From contig JAFVVB010000177.1 in NCBI GenBank assembly GCA_017502425.1, forward strand, positions 1 through 15,755: 15,755 nt of DNA, given 5' to 3'. Position 1 is the first letter of the stretch, and the number at the start of each line of letters is the position of its first letter. This DNA is from Ruminococcus sp. (GTDB taxonomy: Bacteria > Bacillota > Clostridia > Oscillospirales > Acutalibacteraceae). A program made the translations under genes and the position numbers. Under the pieces are notes generated by a model. That model worked only from the letters and a program-made list of their open reading frames with translations. It ran no database searches and was not told the DNA's origin. Below are positions 1 through 7,736 of the stretch, in pieces.

Positions 1-704
1 ATATCGTGTGAACCGCTACACTCAAAAGTTCTGTCGTAAATATCAGGAATGTACTCGATAGCCGCTGCCGCTGTCACTATCTTGAAAATAGAACCCGGAG
101 TATAGCTTGAAGAAACTACGTTATCAAGATAAACACCGTCGTATTCTTCCTCATTATCCTCGTTAATCTCAGGAGGATTCTGAGGGTCATAGCCCGGAGT
201 ACTCACATCGCACAGTATCTCGCCTGTTTCATAGTTGTACACTATACACGCACCGTCTTTTCCCGCAAAAGCGTTATACGCTGCTGTGCACGCATTAGCG
301 CTTATAGTAAGCTCAGCGCTGTTATTGGTTCTCAGCGATTTAGGAACACCGAGCCCGAATATAAAAGAATATCCGGTGAGTTCGCCTCGGTAGGCACTCT
401 GAACCGCTGTGGAAATATTCAGTGAGTTATCACCGACTACGTGAAGCGTCGCCATTCTTGTATCAAGATTCTCGTGATATATACGCTCACCTTCGTCGTT
501 AGTATGTGCGAGCATAACACCGTTTCTGTCTACGATGTCACCTGCCTGTGCAAGACCGTTACTGGATGCTACGTGACCGTTGTACGGTTGCTGCACCCAC
601 GCTTCATTCTGGGTCAATAGTCGAAACGCAAGAAAACACACTCCGCCGAAAAACGCAAGCGTAACTATAAAAATGAGAATACTTCTCGACATAATTCTCT
701 TCAT
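1..704 (-). CDS. Class B penicillin-binding protein (FtsI/PbpA type), N-terminal 234 residues, cut by window edge
   Basis: This is a D,D-transpeptidase that cross-links peptidoglycan on the outer face of the membrane. The translation from ATG at 704 runs open to base 1, so only the N-terminal part, probably about half, is present. Residues 8-30 form one hydrophobic membrane anchor (ILIFIVTLAFFGGVCFLAF). Residues 54-64 (AGDIVDRNGVM) are the usual class B 'G-I-D-RNG' start of the pedestal domain. Residues 200-211 (SYTPGSIFKIVT) contain the SxxK active site, with Ser205 as acylated nucleophile and Lys208. The SxN and KTG motifs lie outside the window. AAAGGAG at 713-719 is 8 bases from the start. 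It lies 38 bases downstream of the FHA-SEDS gene on the same strand, the classical SEDS/bPBP pairing, so it probably forms a polymerase-transpeptidase complex with that product. Whether it serves division, elongation or sporulation cannot be told from this part. Confidence 0.93.
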   Translation of the reverse strand, partial: MKRIMSRSILIFIVTLAFFGGVCFLAFRLLTQNEAWVQQPYNGHVASSNGLAQAGDIVDRNGVMLAHTNDEGERIYHENLDTRMATLHVVGDNSLNISTAVQSAYRGELTGYSFIFGLGVPKSLRTNNSAELTISANACTAAYNAFAGKDGACIVYNYETGEILCDVSTPGYDPQNPPEINEDNEEEYDGVYLDNVVSSSYTPGSIFKIVTAAAAIEYIPDIYDRTFECSGSHD

Positions 705-742
705 GCGTACAACTCCTTTCTGACCATACTGTATTTAGTAAA

Positions 743-2431
743 TTAATCTTTATGCTTTTTAAGTCTTTTTGCTGAATATGTTCTTTCATCAGCCGCTTTG
801 ATGAACGCTAAAAGTCCCCAGCAAGAAATGATAGAAGAACCACCCGCTGATACAAATGGTAGAGTAACACCGGTAAGCGGTAAAATATCAGTGGCACCAA
901 AAATATTGAGTGCTGACTGGAAAACCATCAGACCTGCCGCACAGCACGCTGATATAGAATAGAATGTGGAACGGCTACGGGTAGTGATAGCACGAGCGTA
1001 GAAAGACAGCGCAACAATTGACATAGCAATCGCAAACGAAATGATAACGCCCATTTCCTCGCTGATAAGACCGAACACAAGGTCACTCTCAGATGCCGCA
1101 ACATATTTCAAATATCCGTTTCCGACGCCGACACCGCACAGTCCGCCTGATGCTGTGTATGTAAGAACACGAGCTTGCTGATATGCGGTTGACTGGGCAT
1201 ATTCCCACACATGTCCCCACGCCGCGAATCTGTCGGCAACATATGGTTTGAACTTCAATACGATAGTTCCGGCAAACACAACCGAAACCAAAGCTAACAT
1301 AATAGTTTTGAAATCTCCCGAACGCATAAACGCGATGATAAGGAAGGTTGCAAAGAATATAAGTGCGGTACCGAAGTCACCCATGAGCGCCAGCGCACCT
1401 ACACAAACAGCCGAAAATACGATAAATTCAAGGAAGTTTCGTTTAGTTTGTAATTTATCGAGTGCCGCAGCACCAACGAAAATATACGCAACTTTCACAA
1501 ACTCCGACGGCTGTACAGAAATTGAACCGATCCTGATCCAGTTAGCTGCACCGTTTTGAACAGTACCGAAAACTATGTTGATACCGAGCAGCACAACCGC
1601 CGCTATCATAATAGCCATTCTCAACGAATCGACTCTGTCAGGATTTTCAATGAACTTCACAAGACAGCAGAAAAATACTATACCGATAGCCATCGCTATA
1701 AGCTGAACGTACGCAGAACGTATTTCCTGACGCACAAGTAGTATAACTCCTATACCCGTCAGAAACGACGCAAGTGCCTCAAGCTCAAAGCTGATTCTTT
1801 TGAGAATCATCGATGAAACGAAGAAAAAGCCCCATATAACAGCTTCTAAACACAAGAATACGGTAAAAGGCTTGAAATCCTGAACTTCATTGGTAAAACA
1901 CGCTTCAACCGTCATGAAAAGGTGGAAGAACGTAATAAGTATCATCAGTTTATATGGTTGTAGACTGCCTTTATTAGAGGCTTTTGAGAAGAACCACGAC
2001 GGTCTTAGTCTATCCTGAAACTCTTCGCCACGCTTTAAAATAAAAGTAGTCTTACCTACGGTTATCTCGTCATCAATGAGAACCTGAGTTCTTCCCCTGG
2101 TTTTCTTACCGTTGACGTAAGTACCGCCTTTAGAGCCGATGTCCGACACCATCCAGCCTTCCTGACGTCTGAGTAACACACAGTGGTCACGCGACACTGA
2201 CATATCGTTGACACATATGTCGCTACCTTTACTTCTACCGATAGAATTCTCCCAGAACAGTACCGGTACCTTCTGAGTGTGCCCTTTGACCTCTAAAGTG
2301 ACAAGCGGTTTCTCCGGTCTTCTGTGACGACGCATAGATGCATAACATTGATAAATAATAACTACCGCATAAACAGGTAGCAAAAACCTCAGCGCCACTA
2401 CGGCGATATCAAGAAAAACCTGAAGTCCCAT
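743..2431 (-). CDS. FHA domain fused to SEDS peptidoglycan glycosyltransferase (FtsW/RodA/SpoVE family), 562 aa
   Basis: This protein polymerises glycan strands from lipid II and carries a cytoplasmic phosphothreonine-binding module. Residues 5-28 form a first membrane helix followed by RRHRR (positive inside). An FHA domain spans about 45-135: GRS at 65-67, SRDH at 80-83, and GGTYVNG at 102-108. The SEDS core starts near 160 with multiple helices. Its hallmarks are NWIRIG...VQPSEFVKVA (297-315), GDFGTALIF (351-359), ESDLVFGLISEEMG (448-461) with Asp450 at the catalytic acidic position, and GVTLPFVSAGGSS (521-533). I start at ATG 2431, giving 562 residues. The ATG at 2446 overlaps the GGAGG of a perfect ribosome binding site (2440-2444), which sits 8 bases before 2431. 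It is first in an operon with the class B PBP. The FHA domain predicts control by a Ser/Thr kinase, probably PASTA type; none is encoded here. Confidence 0.93.
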   Translation of the reverse strand: MGLQVFLDIAVVALRFLLPVYAVVIIYQCYASMRRHRRPEKPLVTLEVKGHTQKVPVLFWENSIGRSKGSDICVNDMSVSRDHCVLLRRQEGWMVSDIGSKGGTYVNGKKTRGRTQVLIDDEITVGKTTFILKRGEEFQDRLRPSWFFSKASNKGSLQPYKLMILITFFHLFMTVEACFTNEVQDFKPFTVFLCLEAVIWGFFFVSSMILKRISFELEALASFLTGIGVILLVRQEIRSAYVQLIAMAIGIVFFCCLVKFIENPDRVDSLRMAIMIAAVVLLGINIVFGTVQNGAANWIRIGSISVQPSEFVKVAYIFVGAAALDKLQTKRNFLEFIVFSAVCVGALALMGDFGTALIFFATFLIIAFMRSGDFKTIMLALVSVVFAGTIVLKFKPYVADRFAAWGHVWEYAQSTAYQQARVLTYTASGGLCGVGVGNGYLKYVAASESDLVFGLISEEMGVIISFAIAMSIVALSFYARAITTRSRSTFYSISACCAAGLMVFQSALNIFGATDILPLTGVTLPFVSAGGSSIISCWGLLAFIKAADERTYSAKRLKKHKD

Positions 2432-2439
2432 AGATGTCA

Positions 2440-2444
2440 CCTCC
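2440..2444 (-). promoter_or_regulatory. Ribosome binding site that decides the FHA-SEDS start
   Basis: GGAGG followed by TGACATCT and then ATG at 2431 gives ideal 8-base spacing. The upstream in-frame ATG at 2446 lies partly inside this site and has no site of its own, so the longer reading is unlikely. Confidence 0.8.
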
Positions 2445-2467
2445 ATATATTTTTTAGTAAAATAACG

Positions 2468-2483
2468 AAATGTATATACATTT
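2468..2483. promoter_or_regulatory. 16-base perfect palindrome at the start of the FHA-SEDS transcript (candidate operator)
   Basis: AAATGTATATACATTT reads the same on both strands. It begins 3 bases past the predicted -10 box (2486-2491) of the minus-strand promoter, so it covers the expected transcription start. A dimeric repressor bound here would block the SEDS/PBP operon. No regulator is identified, and short AT-rich palindromes can arise by chance. Confidence 0.4.
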
Positions 2484-2485
2484 TG

Positions 2486-2514
2486 ATTTTACTCTATATA
2501 TAACTAAAAGTCAA
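2486..2514 (-). promoter_or_regulatory. Sigma-A-type promoter for the FHA-SEDS/PBP operon
   Basis: On the minus strand TTGACT (2509-2514) is followed after exactly 17 bases by TAAAAT (2486-2491). Transcription would begin near 2479, leaving a leader of about 50 bases before ATG 2431. Confidence 0.7.
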
Positions 2515-2584
2515 CTTGCGATCACACTCAGTGCCGATTATTTATTGCTCCACCACAATATGTAGTGAACTTACGGTGGGATTA

Positions 2585-2613
2585 TTGACTATTTAGGATA
2601 TTTTTAGTATTAT
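2585..2613 (+). promoter_or_regulatory. Sigma-A-type promoter for the sulfatase-fold membrane protein
   Basis: TTGACT (2585-2590), a 17-base spacer, and TATTAT (2608-2613) point towards the gene starting at 2648. The leader would be about 28 bases, with AAGGA (2635-2639) as ribosome binding site. It is divergent from the 2486-2514 promoter. Confidence 0.65.
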
Positions 2614-2647
2614 AGTATAAGTTTATATGTAAAAAAGGATAAGTTTT

Positions 2648-4726
2648 ATGGAAAATAAAAACGAAAGATTTTGGCATCGTGTTGCACTAGGCTCATCGGT
2701 CAGCTTCTTTTTAGTCTATACATTCTTTCTGTACGGACCACTCAAACTCTACATAGAAAATAAAGATACGCTGTGGTTCAGCTTTGATGCGACACTTATC
2801 GTCACACTCATTATATCAGTAGTAGGCTTTTTAGTTATCACCCTAATAACGTCTTTACCGAAACGAATTATCCACGCAGGACTATGCTGTCTTGTGTTTG
2901 CGTTGGCACTGGGGCTATTCATTCAAGGAAACTTCCTTAATATCGACTACGGCTCCGGTGTACTCGATGGTAGTGAAATCGCGTGGAAAGACTACACCAC
3001 CTACGGTGCTATCAACTGCGCTGTGTGGGCTGCGTGTCTTGCGTTTCCGTTCGCATTTTTCATGGTGTTCCGACTTCAGTGGCGCAGAATACTGATGTTT
3101 TCTTCACTCGGACTGATACTTGTTCAGTCGGTGATACTGGGCTCTTTGATTGTTCAGAATCAAGGCACACTCAATAAAACCACCTACGAAGTAACCAGAG
3201 AGGGTATCTATGAATTAAGCGAAGACGATAACACCATCGTTTTTGTACTCGACTCTTTCGACGAAAACTACTTTGATAAAATCAAGAAAGACTTCCCTGA
3301 CTATAAGAAAAAGTTAGATGGTTTTACCGAATACGATAACGCACTCTCTACTGCATCAGGAGCTTCTGTTGCCTTACCATCACTGCTCACGGGAGATGTT
3401 TACACTAAAAAGACTTCTTACTCTGACTATCTCGACAGCTTATGGCACGAAGACAATGTTTACTCTATGCTCAGCAAAGAAGGTGTAGACACACGAGTTT
3501 TTGCTCAGACTGAGTATTTCACCTCTGATGCTAAAGGAGATATTAAAAACATCGTTGACTACATGGATAGTCAGGGTGCGTATATTTCCTTGATTAAAAC
3601 TCTTTATAAGTACACCGCGTATAACTATTCGCCTCATTACTTAAAGCAGTATTTCTGGATGGATTTAAACACAATCTCATCGTATAAATCCAAGAATATT
3701 TACTCGCTCAATGACGCAAAACTATATTCCGACTACGTTCGAAACGAAGGCTTTTCTTATACCGACGAGTATAAAAACAGCGTTCGTATCTATAACCTTG
3801 TCGGTGCACGCTCACCGTACACTCTGACTAAAAACACTATCAAAAGCATCAACGGCACTACTTTGGACGACCAGATATACGGTTGTTTCAACTGCCTTTT
3901 CGCTATGATAGATGACCTTAAAGAAAACGGTGTGTATGAAAATGCTAACATTATCATCACTGCTAACATCGGTAATAAAGGCTTAACCCAGCATCCGATT
4001 CTATTAGTAAAACAGTCGGGAAATAGAGAGGGCTATGAAGTAAGCAGCGCTGCTGTGTCACTCTTTGATTTTGCGCCGACACTTGCATCATATCACACCG
4101 ATAATTACAGCGCTTATGGTTCAGGTAAAACCTTCATCGATTTCTCAAACGATGCTAACCGCACACGTTACTTCTACTTAAACACAGGAGAAAATAACGA
4201 AACCAGAATCGAGCAATACAGCACACGTGGCAACGCTGACGATGTTGATAGTATGAATCTTCTTGATAAATTCTACTCAACCGATGTTATCACCGATTAC
4301 CGCATGGGCACCTCGCTCACATTCACTATGGACGCAAGCGCCAATATGTACTCAACCGAAGGTTTCTGCTCTACTACCGGTTGGCGTACTCCTGTGGCAG
4401 GACCTAGTGCTCAGATGCGTATTCCTATCGCATCTATCGACAGCAACGCCGAGGATATCCACGTATTCTTAGGAGTTCACAGCGTCGATAAGGTTTCAAA
4501 CTGCGTAATCTACGCTAACGGAAAATCCGTTTTCAGCGCTAAAATCAGCAAGTCTTTCGAAAAAGACGGTATCAACTTTACCGTTCCGACTTCTCTGATT
4601 GACGATAACAACGTGCTCACTCTCGATTTTGAATTTACTGATATTTCTAACGATGAGCTTGAGCTCGATACTAATAAACGCACCAAAGTAATATCGCTTG
4701 AATCTTTCAAGATGTACACCCAGTAA
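2648..4726 (+). CDS. Membrane-anchored sulfatase/alkaline-phosphatase-fold protein with degenerate active site, 692 aa
   Basis: Hydrophobic segments lie near 13-30, 47-69, 74-93, 121-141 and 149-169, so the N-terminus is a multi-pass anchor. A large domain follows, presumably on the outer face. Residues 196-205 (TIVFVLDSFD) match the first metal-binding strand of the sulfatase/LtaS superfamily, and LPSLLTG (243-249) matches the helix after the nucleophile. By hand alignment to the sulfatase CxPxRxSLLTG pattern, the nucleophile position is Ala239, with Ser240 next to it. The usual SDHG metal motif reads ANIG (439-442, after IIIT), so its Asp and His are Asn and Ile. QHPILLVK (448-455) keeps the late His-containing strand. 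The last ~130 residues look like a beta-sandwich. Either the enzyme is dead and serves a binding or scaffold role, or it uses other residues. Divergence from the SEDS/PBP operon suggests an envelope role. The substrate is unknown. Confidence 0.75.
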   Translation: MENKNERFWHRVALGSSVSFFLVYTFFLYGPLKLYIENKDTLWFSFDATLIVTLIISVVGFLVITLITSLPKRIIHAGLCCLVFALALGLFIQGNFLNIDYGSGVLDGSEIAWKDYTTYGAINCAVWAACLAFPFAFFMVFRLQWRRILMFSSLGLILVQSVILGSLIVQNQGTLNKTTYEVTREGIYELSEDDNTIVFVLDSFDENYFDKIKKDFPDYKKKLDGFTEYDNALSTASGASVALPSLLTGDVYTKKTSYSDYLDSLWHEDNVYSMLSKEGVDTRVFAQTEYFTSDAKGDIKNIVDYMDSQGAYISLIKTLYKYTAYNYSPHYLKQYFWMDLNTISSYKSKNIYSLNDAKLYSDYVRNEGFSYTDEYKNSVRIYNLVGARSPYTLTKNTIKSINGTTLDDQIYGCFNCLFAMIDDLKENGVYENANIIITANIGNKGLTQHPILLVKQSGNREGYEVSSAAVSLFDFAPTLASYHTDNYSAYGSGKTFIDFSNDANRTRYFYLNTGENNETRIEQYSTRGNADDVDSMNLLDKFYSTDVITDYRMGTSLTFTMDASANMYSTEGFCSTTGWRTPVAGPSAQMRIPIASIDSNAEDIHVFLGVHSVDKVSNCVIYANGKSVFSAKISKSFEKDGINFTVPTSLIDDNNVLTLDFEFTDISNDELELDTNKRTKVISLESFKMYTQ

Positions 4727-4750
4727 GCAATATTTATGACACTGAAAAGA

Positions 4751-4786
4751 GGCTGTTCACTTCACTTAGTGAACAGCCCCTTCTTT
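4751..4786 (+). terminator. Rho-independent terminator after the sulfatase-fold gene
   Basis: GGCTGTTCACT (4751-4761) and AGTGAACAGCC (4768-4778) form an 11-base-pair perfect stem with a 6-base loop. CCTTCTTTTTAT follows. Confidence 0.85.
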
Positions 4787-4793
4787 TTATGCT

Positions 4794-4824
4794 AAAAAGT
4801 CCGCGGATAACACCACGGACTTTT
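4794..4824 (-). terminator. Rho-independent terminator of the dehydratase-galE-glmS operon
   Basis: On the minus strand AAAAGTCCG pairs with CGGACTTTT (arms 4816-4824 and 4795-4803). Two more G-C pairs follow past one mismatch, and the stem is followed by a T-run. It lies 10 bases past the glmS stop. A-tracts on one side and T-tracts on the other may let it work in both directions. Confidence 0.75.
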
Positions 4825-4834
4825 CTATAATCAA

Positions 4835-6658
4835 TTATTCAACTGTTACGGATTTAGCAAGGTTACGAGGTTTATCAACGTCGTTTCCTCTGTTCACAGA
4901 AGTATAGTATGCGAGCAACTGAAGAGGTACAATACCAACCATAGGCATCAGAATCTCATCAATCTGTGGAACTCTGATAACGTAATCCGCTACGTCACCT
5001 TCAATGTTAGCGTACTGATCACACACGATGATAGTCATAGCACCACGTGCTTTAACTTCCTTAATATTGCTGACGGTTTTTTCCATTAATGTATTCTGTG
5101 TCACCACTGCGATAACAGGCATTCCATCAGTAATGAGTGAAATAGTGCCATGCTTGAGCTCGCCTGCCGCATACGCCTCGGAGTGAATGTAAGAAATCTC
5201 CTTTAACTTAAGCGAACCTTCCATAGAAAGTGCATAGTCAAGTCCTCTACCAATATACATAAGGCTGTCAGCAGTAATAAGTTTAGTAGAAATATACTGA
5301 CAGTCATCGATAAGGTCCTCGATAGTCTTTTCGATATAATCAGGAGTGGACATCAGCGATTTTGTGAGCTTTGCGCACTCTTCTTCTGTGATTTTTCCGT
5401 TAGCATAAGCCATCTCAAACGCAAGCAGATACATAACAGAAATCTGAACCATATATGCTTTAGTTGAAGCAACAGCAATTTCAGGACCTGCGTGTGTGTA
5501 AATGACCATCTCCGCAGCTCTTGCGATTGAGCTACCCTTACCGTTAACGATAGCTAAGGTCTTAGCACCGAGTTCTTTAGAAAGCTCCAGCGCCGCTTTA
5601 CTGTCAGCAGTTTCACCTGACTGTGAAATGATAATAACAAGGTCATCTTCATTGATAAGTGGCTCTCTGTATCTGAATTCCGACGCTATATCAACGATAA
5701 CCGGAACTCTCGCGAGCTTTTCGATTACGTATTTACCAACCATACCTGCGTGCATAGCTGTACCGCACGCTACGATATAAATCTGTCTGTATCCTTTGAG
5801 CATCTGTGGTGTGATACCGCACTCGGAAAGGTCAGGCATACCGTTTTCAATTCGTGGAGATATAGTAGTTTTTATAGATGTAGGCTGTTCGTGGATTTCC
5901 TTAATCATGTAGTGTTCATATCCGCCTTTTTCAGCAGAATCAGGATCCCAGTCAGCTGTCTTTAAATCTTTTTCAATGTGTCTGCCGTGAAGGTCACAGA
6001 AACTTACTGTACCGTTTTTGAGTACTGCGATTTCGTCGTGCTCAAGCAGATAGTAGTCCTTAGTGTACTGGATAATAGCAGGAACGTCCGATGCAATAAA
6101 GCACTCGCCTAAACCCTGACCTACTATGAGAGGACTTTCGCATCTGGTAGCGTAAACCGTACCCGGATGGTCAGCGAAAACAATACCTAAAGCAAACGAA
6201 CCTCTGACTTCTCTTAACACCTTGTGGATAGTCTTGATAGGATTACCATCGTAGTAGAAATCAAGTAACTGTGCCACTACTTCAGTATCAGTATCACTTA
6301 AGAAAGTTCTGTCATTATCAATGAGAAACTGCTTTATTTCCTTGTAGTTTTCGATAATACCGTTATGTACCAGCGTTACTCTTTTACCACTGTGTGGATG
6401 AGAGTTCACATCAGACGGCTCACCGTGAGTTGCCCAACGTGTGTGACCGATACCTGCGTGACCACAAGGTCTGCCCTCTTTTTTCATTTTGTCAACAAGG
6501 TCTAAAAGGCGACCTTTTGACTTTGCTACTTTGATTTTATCGTCTTCAAAAACTGCAATACCTGCTGAGTCATAGCCTCTGTACTCTAATTTAGAAAGAG
6601 CAGAAACCAAAACTTCGCTGCAATCTCTCGGACCAACATAACCAACTATACCGCACAT
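4835..6658 (-). CDS. glmS: Glutamine--fructose-6-phosphate aminotransferase (isomerizing), 607 aa
   Basis: This cytoplasmic enzyme makes glucosamine-6-phosphate from fructose-6-phosphate and glutamine, the first step to UDP-GlcNAc. The protein is full length. Residues 1-~230 are an Ntn glutaminase domain with Cys2 as nucleophile (MCGIVGYVG), GHTRWATHG (71-79), and HNGIIENY (98-105). The linker YEHYMIKEIHEQP (247-259) precedes two SIS sugar-isomerase domains, with ACGTAMHAG (297-305) and SQSGETADS (345-353). Glu487 (KLKEISY), His503 (LKHG) and Lys602 in the ending PRNLAKSVTVE match the known isomerase residues Glu488, His504 and Lys603 of E. coli GlmS. AAAGGAG lies 7 bases before the start. 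It is the last gene of a three-gene operon, 44 bases after galE, which leaves no room for the glmS ribozyme found in many Firmicutes. Confidence 0.98.
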   Translation of the reverse strand: MCGIVGYVGPRDCSEVLVSALSKLEYRGYDSAGIAVFEDDKIKVAKSKGRLLDLVDKMKKEGRPCGHAGIGHTRWATHGEPSDVNSHPHSGKRVTLVHNGIIENYKEIKQFLIDNDRTFLSDTDTEVVAQLLDFYYDGNPIKTIHKVLREVRGSFALGIVFADHPGTVYATRCESPLIVGQGLGECFIASDVPAIIQYTKDYYLLEHDEIAVLKNGTVSFCDLHGRHIEKDLKTADWDPDSAEKGGYEHYMIKEIHEQPTSIKTTISPRIENGMPDLSECGITPQMLKGYRQIYIVACGTAMHAGMVGKYVIEKLARVPVIVDIASEFRYREPLINEDDLVIIISQSGETADSKAALELSKELGAKTLAIVNGKGSSIARAAEMVIYTHAGPEIAVASTKAYMVQISVMYLLAFEMAYANGKITEEECAKLTKSLMSTPDYIEKTIEDLIDDCQYISTKLITADSLMYIGRGLDYALSMEGSLKLKEISYIHSEAYAAGELKHGTISLITDGMPVIAVVTQNTLMEKTVSNIKEVKARGAMTIIVCDQYANIEGDVADYVIRVPQIDEILMPMVGIVPLQLLAYYTSVNRGNDVDKPRNLAKSVTVE

Positions 6659-6702
6659 AAAAATGCTCCTTTGCTAAAAATCTATTTAAAGTTTAATAAC
6701 TA

Positions 6703-7719
6703 TCAATCGTCATAACCGTTAGGGTTATTTTTCTGCCAATTCCATGAATCACGACACATTTCCTCAAGACCACGTCTTGCTTTCCATAAAAGCTTTTCGT
6801 TAGCTTTTTTAGGGTCAGCAGTTACGGTAGCAACGTCGCCCGGACGTCTATCCATGATCTCATATGGCACATCGAGTGAATTGACCTTTGAAAACGCTTT
6901 GACTATATCTAAAACGCTGTATCCTGTACCTGTACCTAAATTGAAAATCTCGGTACCTTTGTGTCCTTTGTTAAGATACTCAAGTGCCTTAAGGTGTCCT
7001 TGTGCTAAATCCACAACGTGGATATAATCTCTGACGCCTGTGCCATCATGTGTATCGTAATCATCGCCGAAAACGCCTAACTTCTCACGTTTACCCACAG
7101 CCACCTGAGTGATATACGGCATCAGGTTATTCGGAATGCCGTTAGGACTTTCACCGATAAGACCGCTTTCGTGAGCACCGATAGGGTTAAAATACCTGAG
7201 CAGTACAACACTTAAATTCTCATCAGCAACTGTCGCATCAGTAAGAATCTGCTCATTAAACAGTTTAGTCCAGCCGTACGGATTAGTACACGATGTAGGC
7301 ATATCCTCAGTGAGAGGTACGACCTTCGGTATTCCGTAAACCGTAGCCGAAGAACTGAACACGATTTTATTAACACCGTATTCTTTCATCACTTCCAGTA
7401 ATGTAAGCGTGGTGTCGATATTATTTCTGTAATACATCACAGGTTTTTCAACGCTTTCTCCTACCGCCTTGAATCCCGCAAAATGAATAACGGCATCGAT
7501 ATCACATTTTGAGAATAAATCAGAAAGCGCCTTTTTGTCAGCAACATCAATTTTAAAAAGTGTTACGTCTTTACCTGTTATCTTTCTGACTCTATCAAGT
7601 GACTTTTCACTTGAGTTATCAAGGTTATCAGCAACAACTACTTCGTATCCGCTGTTTAACAGCTCAACGCAGGTGTGGCTACCTATATATCCGGCACCAC
7701 CAGTAAGTAATACTTTCAT
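6703..7719 (-). CDS. galE: UDP-glucose 4-epimerase, 338 aa
   Basis: This NAD-dependent short-chain dehydrogenase-type enzyme interconverts UDP-glucose and UDP-galactose, and some members also take the N-acetyl forms. The length is typical. The Rossmann motif TGGAGYIGSH spans residues 6-15. HFAGFKAVGES (79-89) and FSSSATVYG (121-129) include Ser124. NPYGWTK (146-152) gives the catalytic Tyr148 and Lys152. RYFNPIGAHESG and RRPGD are the usual late GalE motifs. CGGAGA lies about 8 bases before ATG 7719. It begins 17 bases after the interrupted dehydratase gene and precedes glmS, so the three are probably co-transcribed for surface-polysaccharide precursors. Substrate range (Glc/Gal versus GlcNAc/GalNAc) cannot be read from sequence alone. 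Confidence 0.95.
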   Translation of the reverse strand: MKVLLTGGAGYIGSHTCVELLNSGYEVVVADNLDNSSEKSLDRVRKITGKDVTLFKIDVADKKALSDLFSKCDIDAVIHFAGFKAVGESVEKPVMYYRNNIDTTLTLLEVMKEYGVNKIVFSSSATVYGIPKVVPLTEDMPTSCTNPYGWTKLFNEQILTDATVADENLSVVLLRYFNPIGAHESGLIGESPNGIPNNLMPYITQVAVGKREKLGVFGDDYDTHDGTGVRDYIHVVDLAQGHLKALEYLNKGHKGTEIFNLGTGTGYSVLDIVKAFSKVNSLDVPYEIMDRRPGDVATVTADPKKANEKLLWKARRGLEEMCRDSWNWQKNNPNGYDD

Positions 7720-7736
7720 ATTTTTTCTCCGTTTTA

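Noticed and set aside
2550..2582. CCACC...GGTGG pair in the divergent region as a hairpin or terminator
   Set aside because: The stem is only 5 pairs with a 20-base loop and no T-run, too weak to support a call.
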